Source of the DNA: Candidatus Uabimicrobium amorphum
GTDB taxonomy: Bacteria; Planctomycetota; Uabimicrobiia; Uabimicrobiales; Uabimicrobiaceae
Length of the DNA stretch: 64,000 nucleotides
NCBI RefSeq assembly: GCF_009002475.1
Contig: NZ_AP019860.1
Location: forward strand, 7,809,547-7,873,546
Direction of reading: 5' to 3'
The position numbers were made by a program, and so were the translations under genes. The notes beneath the pieces are model-generated. The model ran no database searches, had not been told where the DNA came from, and saw nothing but the letters and a program-made list of their open reading frames with translations. This document shows, piece after piece, positions 24,072-33,292 of the stretch; position 1 is the stretch's first letter, and each line of letters starts with the position of its first letter.

Positions 24072-24333
24072 AGGACTCTACAAATGTCAGCAAATTGCAA
24101 GAAATTCACCAAACGTTAAAAGAGATACTAAATATTCTCAGGAAGAAAAAATAACCAATGAGTTTCTGAGTGTCAAAGAAGCCTCAAAGTGATTGAAAAA
24201 ATCGCAAGCAACAGTTCGACATTTGATAAGCGAAAACACAAATGGCGCAAACAATTGCCAACACACTACATTATTCCGTCTTGTAGCTATATTTTTTATT
24301 GGTTGGAGCAAATCAGATGCAGGCGATTTATAA
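24067..24333 (+). pseudogene. Helix-turn-helix (excisionase-type) remnant
   Basis: An open frame without a start codon reads QQIARNSPNVKRDTKY, then EFLSVKEASK, a TGA stop (24190-24192), then LKKSQATVRHLISENT. This is the HTH_17 core interrupted by a stop. The rest, to TAA 24333, has no family features. Confidence 0.5.
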
Positions 24334-24431
24334 GATAGCAAAAATCTTTTCTGGTAGTATGATAAAATAAGATTTAGTGATGCACCGATGTAAGAAAACA
24401 AAAATAACAGCACTTAATAGTAGGTATTGTC

Positions 24432-25313
24432 ATGGATATACAAAAAATAGAAAACTATATAGAAGTAAATGCTAGAAAATTAGATCTGATGCTTTATCAT
24501 TATTTTTTTAAAGGGGGAACAACTTCTGCGGTAATACAAGAATTAAAAAATTATCAAAATGAAGATGGCGGTTTTGGGCATGGTTTAGAACCAGACGTGC
24601 AAGCAAAAGAATCATCCGTTTTAGCAACGTCAATTGCTTTTCAATATTTGACTGCTGCAAAAGTTTCTAGAGATGAAATCATGGTAAAAAAAGGCTTGAA
24701 GTATCTTGCAGACAATTACAATAAAGAAAAACAAGCGTGGTTTAATCTAACAAAACCATGTATGGATAGTCCTCGTGCTCCGTGGTGGAATTATGAAAAA
24801 CAATTTGATAGTGAGCAGTGGGGAAATCCAACGGCTGAAATTTTAGGCTACTTTATTATGTACCAGCCTGAATCAAATTTACTTGAAGATTTAAAAGATA
24901 AAGCCATTCATAGATTGAATGAAATAAAAAAGCCTGAATTTCATGAAATCATGTGCTTTACAAGACTATATGAGATGTCAGGGACTGAATTTCAGAAAAA
25001 GGTTTTTTCGCAATTGAGCGAGCTAATAAATAGAACCATCGACAAAAACGTTTCAAATTGGGGAAATTATTCGGCGACACCATTTAGTTATATCAATTCG
25101 CACCAAAGCCCGTTGTTTTCAATTTTTGATAGCAGCTTAATCAACGCTGATCTCGAACGTGTCAAGAATAGTATAGTGAACGGAGATCACTGGGAACCGA
25201 GATGGGACTGGGGAGATTTGAATCCAAATGTGTGGTTGAAGGCCAAACGAGACTGGATTGGTAAGCTCACTGTAGAGTCTGTGGCTATCTTAAAAAATTT
25301 TGACTTCTCATAG
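24432..25313 (+). CDS. Alpha/alpha-toroid (prenyltransferase/squalene-cyclase-like) protein
   Basis: A 293-residue soluble protein. The motif ELKNYQNEDGGFGHGLEPDV is the QxxDGGFG repeat of terpene-cyclase-type toroids, and ALWW-like aromatic motifs recur (DSPRAPWWNYEKQFDSEQWG, DHWEPRWDWGDLNPN). No catalytic DXDD motif is seen, so a cyclase role is unlikely. Homologues in many bacteria are annotated only as hypothetical. It stands alone, with no clear operon partner. Confidence 0.7.
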   Translation: MDIQKIENYIEVNARKLDLMLYHYFFKGGTTSAVIQELKNYQNEDGGFGHGLEPDVQAKESSVLATSIAFQYLTAAKVSRDEIMVKKGLKYLADNYNKEKQAWFNLTKPCMDSPRAPWWNYEKQFDSEQWGNPTAEILGYFIMYQPESNLLEDLKDKAIHRLNEIKKPEFHEIMCFTRLYEMSGTEFQKKVFSQLSELINRTIDKNVSNWGNYSATPFSYINSHQSPLFSIFDSSLINADLERVKNSIVNGDHWEPRWDWGDLNPNVWLKAKRDWIGKLTVESVAILKNFDFS

Positions 25314-25591
25314 CCTCTTGGTGAAAATAGTTGTGTATGGTACAAATTACTTTTTTTGGTCATTCCAAGAAGAATTATGTTGTCAAATTAAAGTCTATTT
25401 TTCATTGATCTCGGTAAGAAAAATCGCTTGCTTCTGTTTAGCCAAAAAAGATTTACAATTTGAGAGATTGTTTTATAATCGAACCTGTAATTATTGTTAT
25501 TCGCTAGAATAAGTTCTATTCTCATGAGCTAACGGCTGTAAAAAGTTTCTTTTTTGTATTTACACTACTGCGAAATTTAGGGTGATCACGC

Positions 25592-27751
25592 ATGAAAATC
25601 ACATCCAAAACTATAAAGATTGTAGGTATTTTAATTTTTTTGACATTTGCTATATTTGGTTATTTTATTACAGTTAGCAATGTACATCAGGCTGCTAGCA
25701 GAGGAAGTTTAGCAAAAGTGAAAGCTTTGGTTACTTTTGGCGTTTCTGTTGAAGCCAAAGATAAAGAAGGGGATACAGTTTTGATAGAGGCAGCCGCAGG
25801 TGGGCATGCCGACATAGTTAATTTTCTGATTAAATCTGGTGCGAACATCAACGCAACTGGGGAAAATGGCGAGACGGCTTTGATAAAAGCTGCTAGCAGT
25901 GGATATCCAGAGATTGTAAATATTCTTATTAGAGTTGGGGCAGATATCAATGCCGAAAATAAAAACGGCGAAACAGCTTTTATAAAAGCTGTTGCTGCTG
26001 GACAAACTAAAGTTGTGCGTATTCTGATTACAGCTGGTATTGATATTAATGTTACAAGGGAACACGAAGAATATTACAGGATAACTGCTGTTGGAATTGC
26101 AGCACATAAAGGATATATAAATGTTGTTGATCTTCTAATAAAAGAGGGAGCAAATATCGATGATGGTGATACCCCTGCTTTGTGTCTAGCTGCATATAAG
26201 GGATGTGTAGACACGGTCAAGCTTCTCATTAAAGCAGGGGCAAACATTCATGGCAAAAAGGATGATTACATAACTCCGTTGATGGCAGCAGCAGAAAAGG
26301 GACATGTTGATGTTGTAAAAGTGTTGATTAAGGCCGGAGTGGATATTGAATTTTTGGTGCATTATGAATATGCAGAAACAGCTTTAGTTTTAGCAGCATC
26401 AGCTGGACACGAGAAAGTGGTAAATGCACTAATCGAGGCTGGTGCCATTGAAATAGAGAAGGCTTTGATTAGTGCTGCGCGTGGGGGGCACGTGAAGGTG
26501 GGACATGTTTTATTAAAAGCAATGAACACCAATACTAAAGATTGGAAAACAGGTGAAGCATTAATCGCTGCAGCAACTAAAGGACATATTTCGTTTGTCG
26601 ATTTCCTTATCAAAAACGGAGCCGATGTTAATTTTGTAAATAATGGTGATACCGCCTTGAAGGTCGCTATGGATAGCAAGCGTACAAAAATGGTTGATTT
26701 TCTTAAGCGCATGGGAGCTGACAAATGGACGAATCTCATGTTTGAGAGTGAGAAGGGAAATCTAGAACAAGTCAAATCTCTTATTGCAAAAGGTAGCAAC
26801 CCCAATGCTGAAAATTATGAAAAAGAGAGTGCTTTAGTAATTGCAGCAGCGGCTGGGCAGATAAAAGTAGTTCATTTTTTAATAGCAAAAACAGATAAAA
26901 GCTACTATGAACAGAGCCTTGTTAAATCAGCTTCTAATGGATATGCTTCTGTAGTGGAAAGTCTTATCAAAGAGGTTGATATAAATGCAAAAAACAAGGC
27001 TTTAAAAGCAGCGGTGGCGAATGGACATAAAAATGTTGTTGAGCTTTTAATCAAAGCTGGTGCCGATGTGAATGATGGACTTCTAACTGTGGCTATATAC
27101 CATACTCACACGAAAGCTTTAGATATGTTAGGAAATAGTATATCTGGCAAACCTCATAAGACCGATGAAGCAAAATTGAAAGAATATACAAAAGTTATCA
27201 AAATATTGATAAAAACAGGTATTAATGTTAATTATCAGAATACAATGAGAAAAACAGCGCTGCTAGAGGCAACTTCTCAAGAATTGATATGCTTTCCAGA
27301 AATTGTGGAACTTTTGATCAAAGCCGGAGCGGATGTCAATCTCTCAGACCAAGACGGCCTGACACCTCTAATACATACTATATCCGGAGGACAGCATGTG
27401 GAAGTCGTAAATCTTTTAGTAAAAGCTGGTGCTAATGTTAACATCAAAGATAATGACGGAGATACGGCCTTAATTGTCTTAGCGAGACAAGATTTCAAAT
27501 CAGATATCTGCGAGAAAATGCTGCGTATTTTATTGCAAAACAATGTAGATATTAATGCAAGAAATAACTATGGTAATACCGCTCTAATATCTGCTGCATA
27601 CTTTGGTAATACAACAGTTGCCGAACTGCTGATAAAATCAAAAGCAGACGTAAATATTAAAAATAGTAAAAATCAGACGGCTTTGACGATCGCTGAATCG
27701 AAAGGGCATCGTGCGTTTGTTGAGTTATTAATGAAGAGAGATTCTAAATAA
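25592..27751 (+). CDS. Membrane-anchored ankyrin repeat protein
   Basis: A 719-residue protein. Residues 10-29 form a single membrane helix (IVGILIFLTFAIFGYFITVS), then about 18 ankyrin repeats fill the rest, many close to consensus (GETALIKAASSGYPEIVNIL, GGHADIVNFLIKSGANINA). Some repeats around 180-330 and 450-520 are degenerate or lengthened. No enzymatic domain is seen, so the protein probably binds partners. By charge (MKITSKTIK at the N-terminus) the repeats would face outward. The function is unknown. Confidence 0.9.
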   Translation: MKITSKTIKIVGILIFLTFAIFGYFITVSNVHQAASRGSLAKVKALVTFGVSVEAKDKEGDTVLIEAAAGGHADIVNFLIKSGANINATGENGETALIKAASSGYPEIVNILIRVGADINAENKNGETAFIKAVAAGQTKVVRILITAGIDINVTREHEEYYRITAVGIAAHKGYINVVDLLIKEGANIDDGDTPALCLAAYKGCVDTVKLLIKAGANIHGKKDDYITPLMAAAEKGHVDVVKVLIKAGVDIEFLVHYEYAETALVLAASAGHEKVVNALIEAGAIEIEKALISAARGGHVKVGHVLLKAMNTNTKDWKTGEALIAAATKGHISFVDFLIKNGADVNFVNNGDTALKVAMDSKRTKMVDFLKRMGADKWTNLMFESEKGNLEQVKSLIAKGSNPNAENYEKESALVIAAAAGQIKVVHFLIAKTDKSYYEQSLVKSASNGYASVVESLIKEVDINAKNKALKAAVANGHKNVVELLIKAGADVNDGLLTVAIYHTHTKALDMLGNSISGKPHKTDEAKLKEYTKVIKILIKTGINVNYQNTMRKTALLEATSQELICFPEIVELLIKAGADVNLSDQDGLTPLIHTISGGQHVEVVNLLVKAGANVNIKDNDGDTALIVLARQDFKSDICEKMLRILLQNNVDINARNNYGNTALISAAYFGNTTVAELLIKSKADVNIKNSKNQTALTIAESKGHRAFVELLMKRDSK

Positions 27752-28055
27752 AATGATATTTGACAGAATGAAACACAACGCTGAATTTGTCACTTTTTTT
27801 TACGCAAAGTCTATCACCTTTTTTTAACAAAATTCCCATAAGTACCCATCCTCTAAAGGTTCACAAGAGGTCTTTTTGAATCTCAAATATCAAATGACGT
27901 GGTTTATGGTTTATAATAACCTGAATAATGTAGCCACAAAATGGCTACATTATTAAAACGGTATCACCAAAGTAATATTGCCGCGGTAAGTAGTAAGATC
28001 ATTTTCAAAAATAAGTGCTTGTCCTTCTGCAACGAGCGAGATATTGTTAAACAAT
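27752..28055. other. Intergenic region with a hairpin and a possible outer-membrane protein tail
   Basis: Perfect 13-bp hairpin AATAATGTAGCCA/TGGCTACATTATT (27924-27954). On the minus strand a frame ending at 27953 reads ISLVAEGQALIFENDL then TTYRGNITLVIPF, with alternating strands and a terminal Phe, as in outer-membrane barrels. It overlaps the LRR fragment antisense, has no start, and is only a candidate remnant. Confidence 0.35.
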
Positions 28056-28346
28056 ATGGCAGATACGCGAGTACCTAAGTTAAAAGATATTAAAGAGAAT
28101 ACTTCGTACTACGGATGTGCATTTTTTATAGAAAAAGAAAGAGTATTCAATATCAAAAATTGTAAATTTGAAAACTGTAGTTTCCGTACAGATATCACAT
28201 TTGACAAAATCGAAAATTGCCAATTTATAAATTGTAATTTTTCCAACGATTTTACATTGCCATATCGTTCACAGGCCATAGAAAAACTACCGCCAGAAAT
28301 ATTTACCCTTGCTAACCTCACGAGATTAGACCTACCCAAATACTAG
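28056..28346 (+). pseudogene. Truncated LRR-family gene (cap only)
   Basis: From ATG 28056 about 96 residues match the N-terminus of the next gene: YYGCAFFIEKER, NCKFENCSFRTDITFDKIEN, CQFINCNFSNDF, then PPEIFTLANLTRLDL and a stop after LPKY. The homologous gene at 28426 continues into 14 or so leucine-rich repeats, so this copy has lost them. An ATG four codons upstream (28044) is also in frame. Confidence 0.75.
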
Positions 28347-28425
28347 AAATTGATCCTGAAGTCGCACATAAGTTTTCTACTTACAATGGCGAGGTCTCTT
28401 ACAGAAAAGAGAAACAACTAATACG

Positions 28426-30033
28426 ATGAAAATAAAATCTAAATCGCTAAAGATTATAGAAAATAACACTGTATACCATGGCTGCACTTTTTTTCTAGAT
28501 GAAGATAATAAATACGAAATAGAGGATTGTGTTTTTGAAAACTGTAGTTTTCGAACAGATGTTACTTTTAAAAAACTAGAAAATAGTCGCTTTATTAACT
28601 GTAATTTCTCGAATAAGTTTTGTTTTGATGTGAGCCATACTAAAATAGAGGTATTACCAAAAGAAATATTTCTGTTTGCTTCTCTTACTCACTTAAATTT
28701 GAGTTGGACAAAAATACAAGAGTTACCAAAAGAGATAGAAAAACTTACTTCTCTTACTTACTTAAATCTTCATAATACAAAAGTAACAAAGTTACCAAAA
28801 GAAATATTCCAACTTACTTCTCTTACTCACTTAAATTTAAGAAATGTTGAGATAAAGGAACTTTCAAAAGAGATAGGCCAGCTTCATTCTCTTACTTACC
28901 TAAATTTAATGGGGACAGGAATAACAGAACTTCCAAAAGAAATAGTTCAACTTCATTCTCTCACTCACTTGTGTCTGCATGGCGCGACAATAACAGAATT
29001 CCCAAAAGAGATAAGTCAACTTCATTCTCTTACTCATTTAGAGCTAAAAAATACAAAAATAGAAACATTACCAAAAGAAATAGGTCAACTTCATTCTCTT
29101 ACTCACCTAGATTTGACATTGACACAAATAACAAAGATACCAAGAGAGATAGGTCAACTTCATTCTCTTACTTACTTGAATTTATTTCGAACAAAAATAA
29201 AGAAATTACCAAAAGAGATAGGTCAACTTCATTCTCTTACTCATTTAGAGCTAAAAAATACAAAAATAAAAAAGTTACCAAAAGAAATAGGGCAACTTCA
29301 TTCTCTTACTCACCTAGATTTGAGTAGAACAGAATTAACAGAACTTCCAAAAGAAATAGCACAACTCACTTCTCTCACTCGTCTAAATGCAAGTGAAACA
29401 AAGTTAACACAACTACCGCAAGAAATAGCACAACTTACCTCTCTTACACGTCTAAATTTAAGTGGGACAAAAATACAACACCTCCCAAAAGAAATAGGCC
29501 AACTTACCTCTCTTACGTATTTAGATCTCTCTAAGACAAACATACAAGAACTACCAAAAGGAATAAAACAACTTCCTTCTCTTAATTACTTAAATCTCTC
29601 TCAGACAGCAATAAAAAAACTACCACCAGAGATAAGCAAAATTTCTTCCATTAGAGTAATCATCGGAAACATGATACCATTTCATATATCAAACTTACAT
29701 CCAGACTTTGTCAAGGCAATGAACAATTTAAAGTATGATCCGAAAGCCGAGCGTCTTTATGAGCTATTCTCTGGTGGTCTAGTATGGACAGATGAGTATT
29801 CAGAGTCAGGAGAAGATTTAATAAATATGATGCAAGGTCAAGGTGTTGATCGATACTTACTAGCATACAGATCATCACTCATTCGTAGAACGCCAATGGA
29901 AGAATCTAAAAATATCTGGGATGACTTGCGAAAAGCATACCCACACTGGTTGATTTTTCGGAGTGAAAGATCTAGTCCCGAACACTTAAATTTTTTATTA
30001 AGTTCAGAAGAATCTGCAATGAGAGATCTATAA
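28426..30033 (+). CDS. Leucine-rich repeat protein with unknown C-terminal domain
   Basis: A 535-residue protein. Residues 1-70 are the Cys/Asn/Phe short-repeat cap; about 72-405 are fourteen 23-residue LRRs of the form LPKEIGQLHSLTHLDL; the last 125 residues (from about 410) are a distinct soluble domain with the motif GGLVWTDEYSESGEDL and a C-terminal RSERSSPEHLNFLLSSEES. No signal peptide. The LRRs are nearly identical in DNA sequence as well as in protein, which suggests recent amplification. I do not recognise the C-terminal domain; LRR proteins of this type bind other proteins. Confidence 0.9.
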   Translation: MKIKSKSLKIIENNTVYHGCTFFLDEDNKYEIEDCVFENCSFRTDVTFKKLENSRFINCNFSNKFCFDVSHTKIEVLPKEIFLFASLTHLNLSWTKIQELPKEIEKLTSLTYLNLHNTKVTKLPKEIFQLTSLTHLNLRNVEIKELSKEIGQLHSLTYLNLMGTGITELPKEIVQLHSLTHLCLHGATITEFPKEISQLHSLTHLELKNTKIETLPKEIGQLHSLTHLDLTLTQITKIPREIGQLHSLTYLNLFRTKIKKLPKEIGQLHSLTHLELKNTKIKKLPKEIGQLHSLTHLDLSRTELTELPKEIAQLTSLTRLNASETKLTQLPQEIAQLTSLTRLNLSGTKIQHLPKEIGQLTSLTYLDLSKTNIQELPKGIKQLPSLNYLNLSQTAIKKLPPEISKISSIRVIIGNMIPFHISNLHPDFVKAMNNLKYDPKAERLYELFSGGLVWTDEYSESGEDLINMMQGQGVDRYLLAYRSSLIRRTPMEESKNIWDDLRKAYPHWLIFRSERSSPEHLNFLLSSEESAMRDL

Positions 30034-30087
30034 ACACTCCTATTAGATTTATCTCATTGAGACGAAAAATAGTATTGGATGAATAAC

Positions 30088-30969
30088 ATGAAATCGCAAG
30101 AGTTAACGCAAATCGTACCACGTGCACGAAAAGAGATGCTGGTCTTTTACAACAAAAAGCAACAAGTGGAGGAAAATGTAGGATATTCGCCCAGTGCGAG
30201 AAAACCCAAGTTAGTTGTACAGGCGTGGAAAGAACTATACCCCGTTACCATTCAAAAAACACGAGCATTATCTGCGGAGGAAATCGCCGTGGCACATGAA
30301 CGTAGTTATGTCAGAGGAATTTTAAGTGGAAAAATTAAAAATGGTTTCGGGAATAAATCGTTAAAAGTGGCTAAGAGTCTACAGTGGACAACAGGTAGCT
30401 TTGTATGTGCAGCGCTACATGCTTACGTAAATAGGTGCAATACTTTTTCGCCAACTTCCGGTTTCCATCATGCCGGTTACAATTATGCAAATGGCTTTTG
30501 CACTTTTTGCGGTTTGACAATAGCTGCCATTCTGCTAAGAAAAATTCATAAAGCACAGCGCATTGGCATTCTTGATTTAGATTCTCATGAAGGAGATGGT
30601 ACCGCGAATACGATTCGCAAAACAAACAGCGAAAGTTTTATACCTCATTATTCTTTAGGTTATTACGACATACAACAACACAATAATAATGAGTGGCTAG
30701 AAAATTTACCTAACCTAATCAAACAACTCTTTCTTGAGTGTGATATTTTGTTGTATCAAGCAGGTGTGGATTGTCACGAAGATGATCCCGATGTACATTC
30801 GGGACATTTTAATAGTGAGCAAATATATCTGCGCGATAAACTTGTCTATGCCACATGCCATGAACTCAACATTCCCGTGGTCACAAACTTGGCTGGCGGT
30901 TATCAAAAACCTTTAAAGAAGGTCATTGATTTACATGTTTTGACGGCGAAAGCTTTCCAAGATGTGTAA
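30088..30969 (+). CDS. Histone-deacetylase-family (arginase-fold) deacetylase
   Basis: The zinc amidohydrolase fold of HDAC, AcuC and acetylpolyamine deacetylases is clear: the His pair in SPTSGFHHAGYNYANGF, the zinc ligands in GILDLDSHEGDGT (Asp and His), the third ligand in QAGVDCHEDDPD, and the closing NLAGGYQKP with the catalytic Tyr. The protein is about 293 residues, shorter than eukaryotic HDACs. Start taken at ATG 30088 with GGATGA before it; ATG 30079 is also in frame. Substrate (acetyl-lysine or acetylpolyamine) cannot be told. Confidence 0.9.
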   Translation: MKSQELTQIVPRARKEMLVFYNKKQQVEENVGYSPSARKPKLVVQAWKELYPVTIQKTRALSAEEIAVAHERSYVRGILSGKIKNGFGNKSLKVAKSLQWTTGSFVCAALHAYVNRCNTFSPTSGFHHAGYNYANGFCTFCGLTIAAILLRKIHKAQRIGILDLDSHEGDGTANTIRKTNSESFIPHYSLGYYDIQQHNNNEWLENLPNLIKQLFLECDILLYQAGVDCHEDDPDVHSGHFNSEQIYLRDKLVYATCHELNIPVVTNLAGGYQKPLKKVIDLHVLTAKAFQDV

Positions 30970-31030
30970 GCGATTTTGTGCCAGACTTGAGACATGAGAA
31001 AAGTAAAATAATTGGATTTGAGTCCATACG

Positions 31031-32860
31031 CTACCAAAGGAATTTAATATTGCGAATTTTATGTTTCGCCGCTAATGCTCCGGTGGCACAACTAAATCCA
31101 ATAAAATTGCTCGAAAAATCAATACTTTCTTCTACAAACACGATCTCTTTGTTGTCGAGATATAAAGCAATCACCTTATCCATCACAAAAATACGTACTT
31201 TTTTCCACCGATTGTTTTCAAAAACCTTAGTTGGATAAGAAACAAATTCATTGATCGTCCCTGGACGTTTTGAGTGAGCATTGATCCAAACCGTAGCGGG
31301 AATTTCGACATCCTGAATTTTTTCAAAACTATTTTGCGTGTAATTTCCTTGGTCTACCGCCACAGAAATTACATTTTGAGATGGTTCAAATGTTTTAAAC
31401 AGCACCCCATAACCGCTTCCGTCAAAAATAAAACCACCAAATGCCCCTTGTGGAGGTAGAACACCAAATGGGGGAAGTTTTTTATTGAACATAAAGGCAA
31501 AGCCATCACATGGCTTCTCACTCATCGTCAAGGAAATATTATAATCAAACTCTAGAACAAAAGGTTGTGAAATGGGACGTTTGTAGAAAAAGGCCGCCGC
31601 ATATTGGTAAAGGTTTCCTTCATTTAGAATAATTTGTTCGCCATGGATAAAGGGTCCGCTTTCTTTATTAAATGGTGGATAAGCATCTATGGCATTGCGA
31701 TAAGATTGCCAGTCTTTTTTCTGCAAAGATAGGCTTTTGGGATTGCTAACATGGACTTTAGCAAGTAAGTCTTTAAAAATAAGACGTCGCTGTGAATGTT
31801 CTACACTTTGATGTGTGATACGTTTAAAGTTTTTACTTGTCATTTTCTTTATCTGTTTAAAATTATTACTCCATGGCTGTTGCTTTTCGATAGACATTAG
31901 TAATTTTTCAAAAAGCGTGGATATCTTTGCCTTAGGTGGTGCAGAATTCTTTTTTGTTGTTGGTGATCTAAAAAAAACCATACCTATGACGAAGATCCCT
32001 ACAACGGCGAAAACCATCGCCGCGATTTTTGTCTTTGGTTCTTTCTTCGTTGTTCTGCTATTACACTTTGCTAAACCTCTTGCAAATGACACCATGGAAG
32101 AGAATCGTTTCTCCGGTGTTTTATGTGTTGCTTTGCAAAAAATACGATCCACCTCTGCCGATACTTTTGCATTGATCTTTGATGGCACGGAAAGGTTACC
32201 GCTAATAATTTGATTGACCATATATGCTGTTGATGACGCACGAAAAGGTTTGTTATTTGTCAATAGCTCGTAAAAGATAATTCCAAGAGAATAAATATCT
32301 CCTTTTTCAGACACAGACGGACGTTGAGAATAGAAATGTTCTGGTGGAATATACGCGAGAGTGCCAACTAAATGTCCTGTTTGCGTGATTCTTTCGTATG
32401 AGCTTACTTTTTGTGCCAAGCCAAAATCCATAATGTATAGCTTTTGTTCTTTGGTCACCATAACGTTCGATGGTTTTAAATCGCGATGGACAATTCCCTT
32501 GCTATGCATATAGTGTAATACGCTCGCAAGTGTTTTTGTTATGTGAATGGCTTTGCGTACGGAGAATTTTTTTTGTTGAAGCAAACTTGATAGCGTTGTA
32601 CCCGCGATATACTCCATCGCAATATATACACAACCATCATGTTCTCCAAAATCATACAGGCGTGGGATGTTTGGATGTGTTAGAGCCGCAATGGCTCGTG
32701 CTTCTGCTTGTATGCGCAACAACTCTTGTTTAGTTGTCCCATGCATAATTTTAATGGCCGCTTTGATTTGTAAAGTAGGATTATAAGCTTCATATACTTT
32801 GCCCATCCCACCTTCGCCAAGAAAACGAACAATGGAATACGGTCCTATTTTTTTATTCAT
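31031..32860 (-). CDS. Membrane Ser/Thr protein kinase with an outer lectin-like domain
   Basis: A 609-residue protein. Kinase domain about 8-265: GEGGMGKVYEA (P-loop), AAIKIMHG (Lys), IVHRDLKPSNVM (catalytic loop), MDFGLA (DFG), and IPPE in place of the usual APE. One membrane helix at about 282-302 (IAAMVFAVVGIFVIGMVFF). The outer part ends in about 190 residues resembling an L-type lectin or jelly-roll domain (FVLEFDYNISLT, CDGFAFMFNK, GFIFDGSGYGVLFKT, GFSCATGALAAKH). It may sense a sugar or wall component outside and signal inward. Confidence 0.9.
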   Translation of the reverse strand: MNKKIGPYSIVRFLGEGGMGKVYEAYNPTLQIKAAIKIMHGTTKQELLRIQAEARAIAALTHPNIPRLYDFGEHDGCVYIAMEYIAGTTLSSLLQQKKFSVRKAIHITKTLASVLHYMHSKGIVHRDLKPSNVMVTKEQKLYIMDFGLAQKVSSYERITQTGHLVGTLAYIPPEHFYSQRPSVSEKGDIYSLGIIFYELLTNNKPFRASSTAYMVNQIISGNLSVPSKINAKVSAEVDRIFCKATHKTPEKRFSSMVSFARGLAKCNSRTTKKEPKTKIAAMVFAVVGIFVIGMVFFRSPTTKKNSAPPKAKISTLFEKLLMSIEKQQPWSNNFKQIKKMTSKNFKRITHQSVEHSQRRLIFKDLLAKVHVSNPKSLSLQKKDWQSYRNAIDAYPPFNKESGPFIHGEQIILNEGNLYQYAAAFFYKRPISQPFVLEFDYNISLTMSEKPCDGFAFMFNKKLPPFGVLPPQGAFGGFIFDGSGYGVLFKTFEPSQNVISVAVDQGNYTQNSFEKIQDVEIPATVWINAHSKRPGTINEFVSYPTKVFENNRWKKVRIFVMDKVIALYLDNKEIVFVEESIDFSSNFIGFSCATGALAAKHKIRNIKFLW

Positions 32861-33181
32861 CGATTTGTGATGAGGCTACCTTTATCGCTGATTGTATAGG
32901 AATGGTCACTCGAATGCGAAAAACACGATTTTCTTTAACCTCACATCTCCTTCTACAGAGTTGGCTATTAGAGTATCCAGGAATTCATTTGATTTCTATT
33001 CTACTACATGATTCTATAATTTCAATAACTTCCGCATGCATGGCATACAAGGCGTTTTCCAACTTGCTATGGACACAATGTTGTTGCTTGCGAAAAGTAT
33101 TTTTTATAAAAAAAAGCTAAAGAATTTTGCTTAACATCCGAAAAGAATAACATCTTGATTTCTAAATTTCTGGAGGAGCAA
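32861..33181. other. Intergenic region upstream of the kinase gene
   Basis: Should carry the kinase promoter. No gene or clear operator is seen; its right end holds the strong ribosome site for the small gene at 33182. Confidence 0.4.
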
Positions 33182-33292
33182 ATGATTCTTTTTACTTTTG
33201 TATATTTTATGAGCCTATTTGTATTATTTTGCATTTTATCCGTGTCGGGTAGGTTAAGTGAAATGGAAGACACCGAACATGCAACTAGGTAG
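33182..33292 (+). CDS. Small membrane protein of 36 residues
   Basis: GGAGGAG lies right before the ATG, a near-perfect ribosome site. The frame encodes MILFTFVYFMSLFVLFCILS followed by a short polar tail (VSGRLSEMEDTEHATR) and TAG. It is a classic single-pass micropeptide: one hydrophobic helix, then a charged end. It is too short for standard gene finding. No family is known to me; a role in membrane regulation is a guess. Confidence 0.6.
   Translation: MILFTFVYFMSLFVLFCILSVSGRLSEMEDTEHATR

Noticed and set aside
25300-25512. 70-codon frame after the toroid-repeat gene
   Set aside because: Overlaps the end of the real gene in another frame; no family or ribosome site.
28971-29327. Repetitive frame (KRDRSTSFSYS) within the LRR gene
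   Set aside because: It is the second reading frame of the 69-bp LRR repeats and repeats only because they do.
28426-30033. Repeated 69-bp units as a CRISPR array
   Set aside because: No spacers; the units are in-frame LRR codons.
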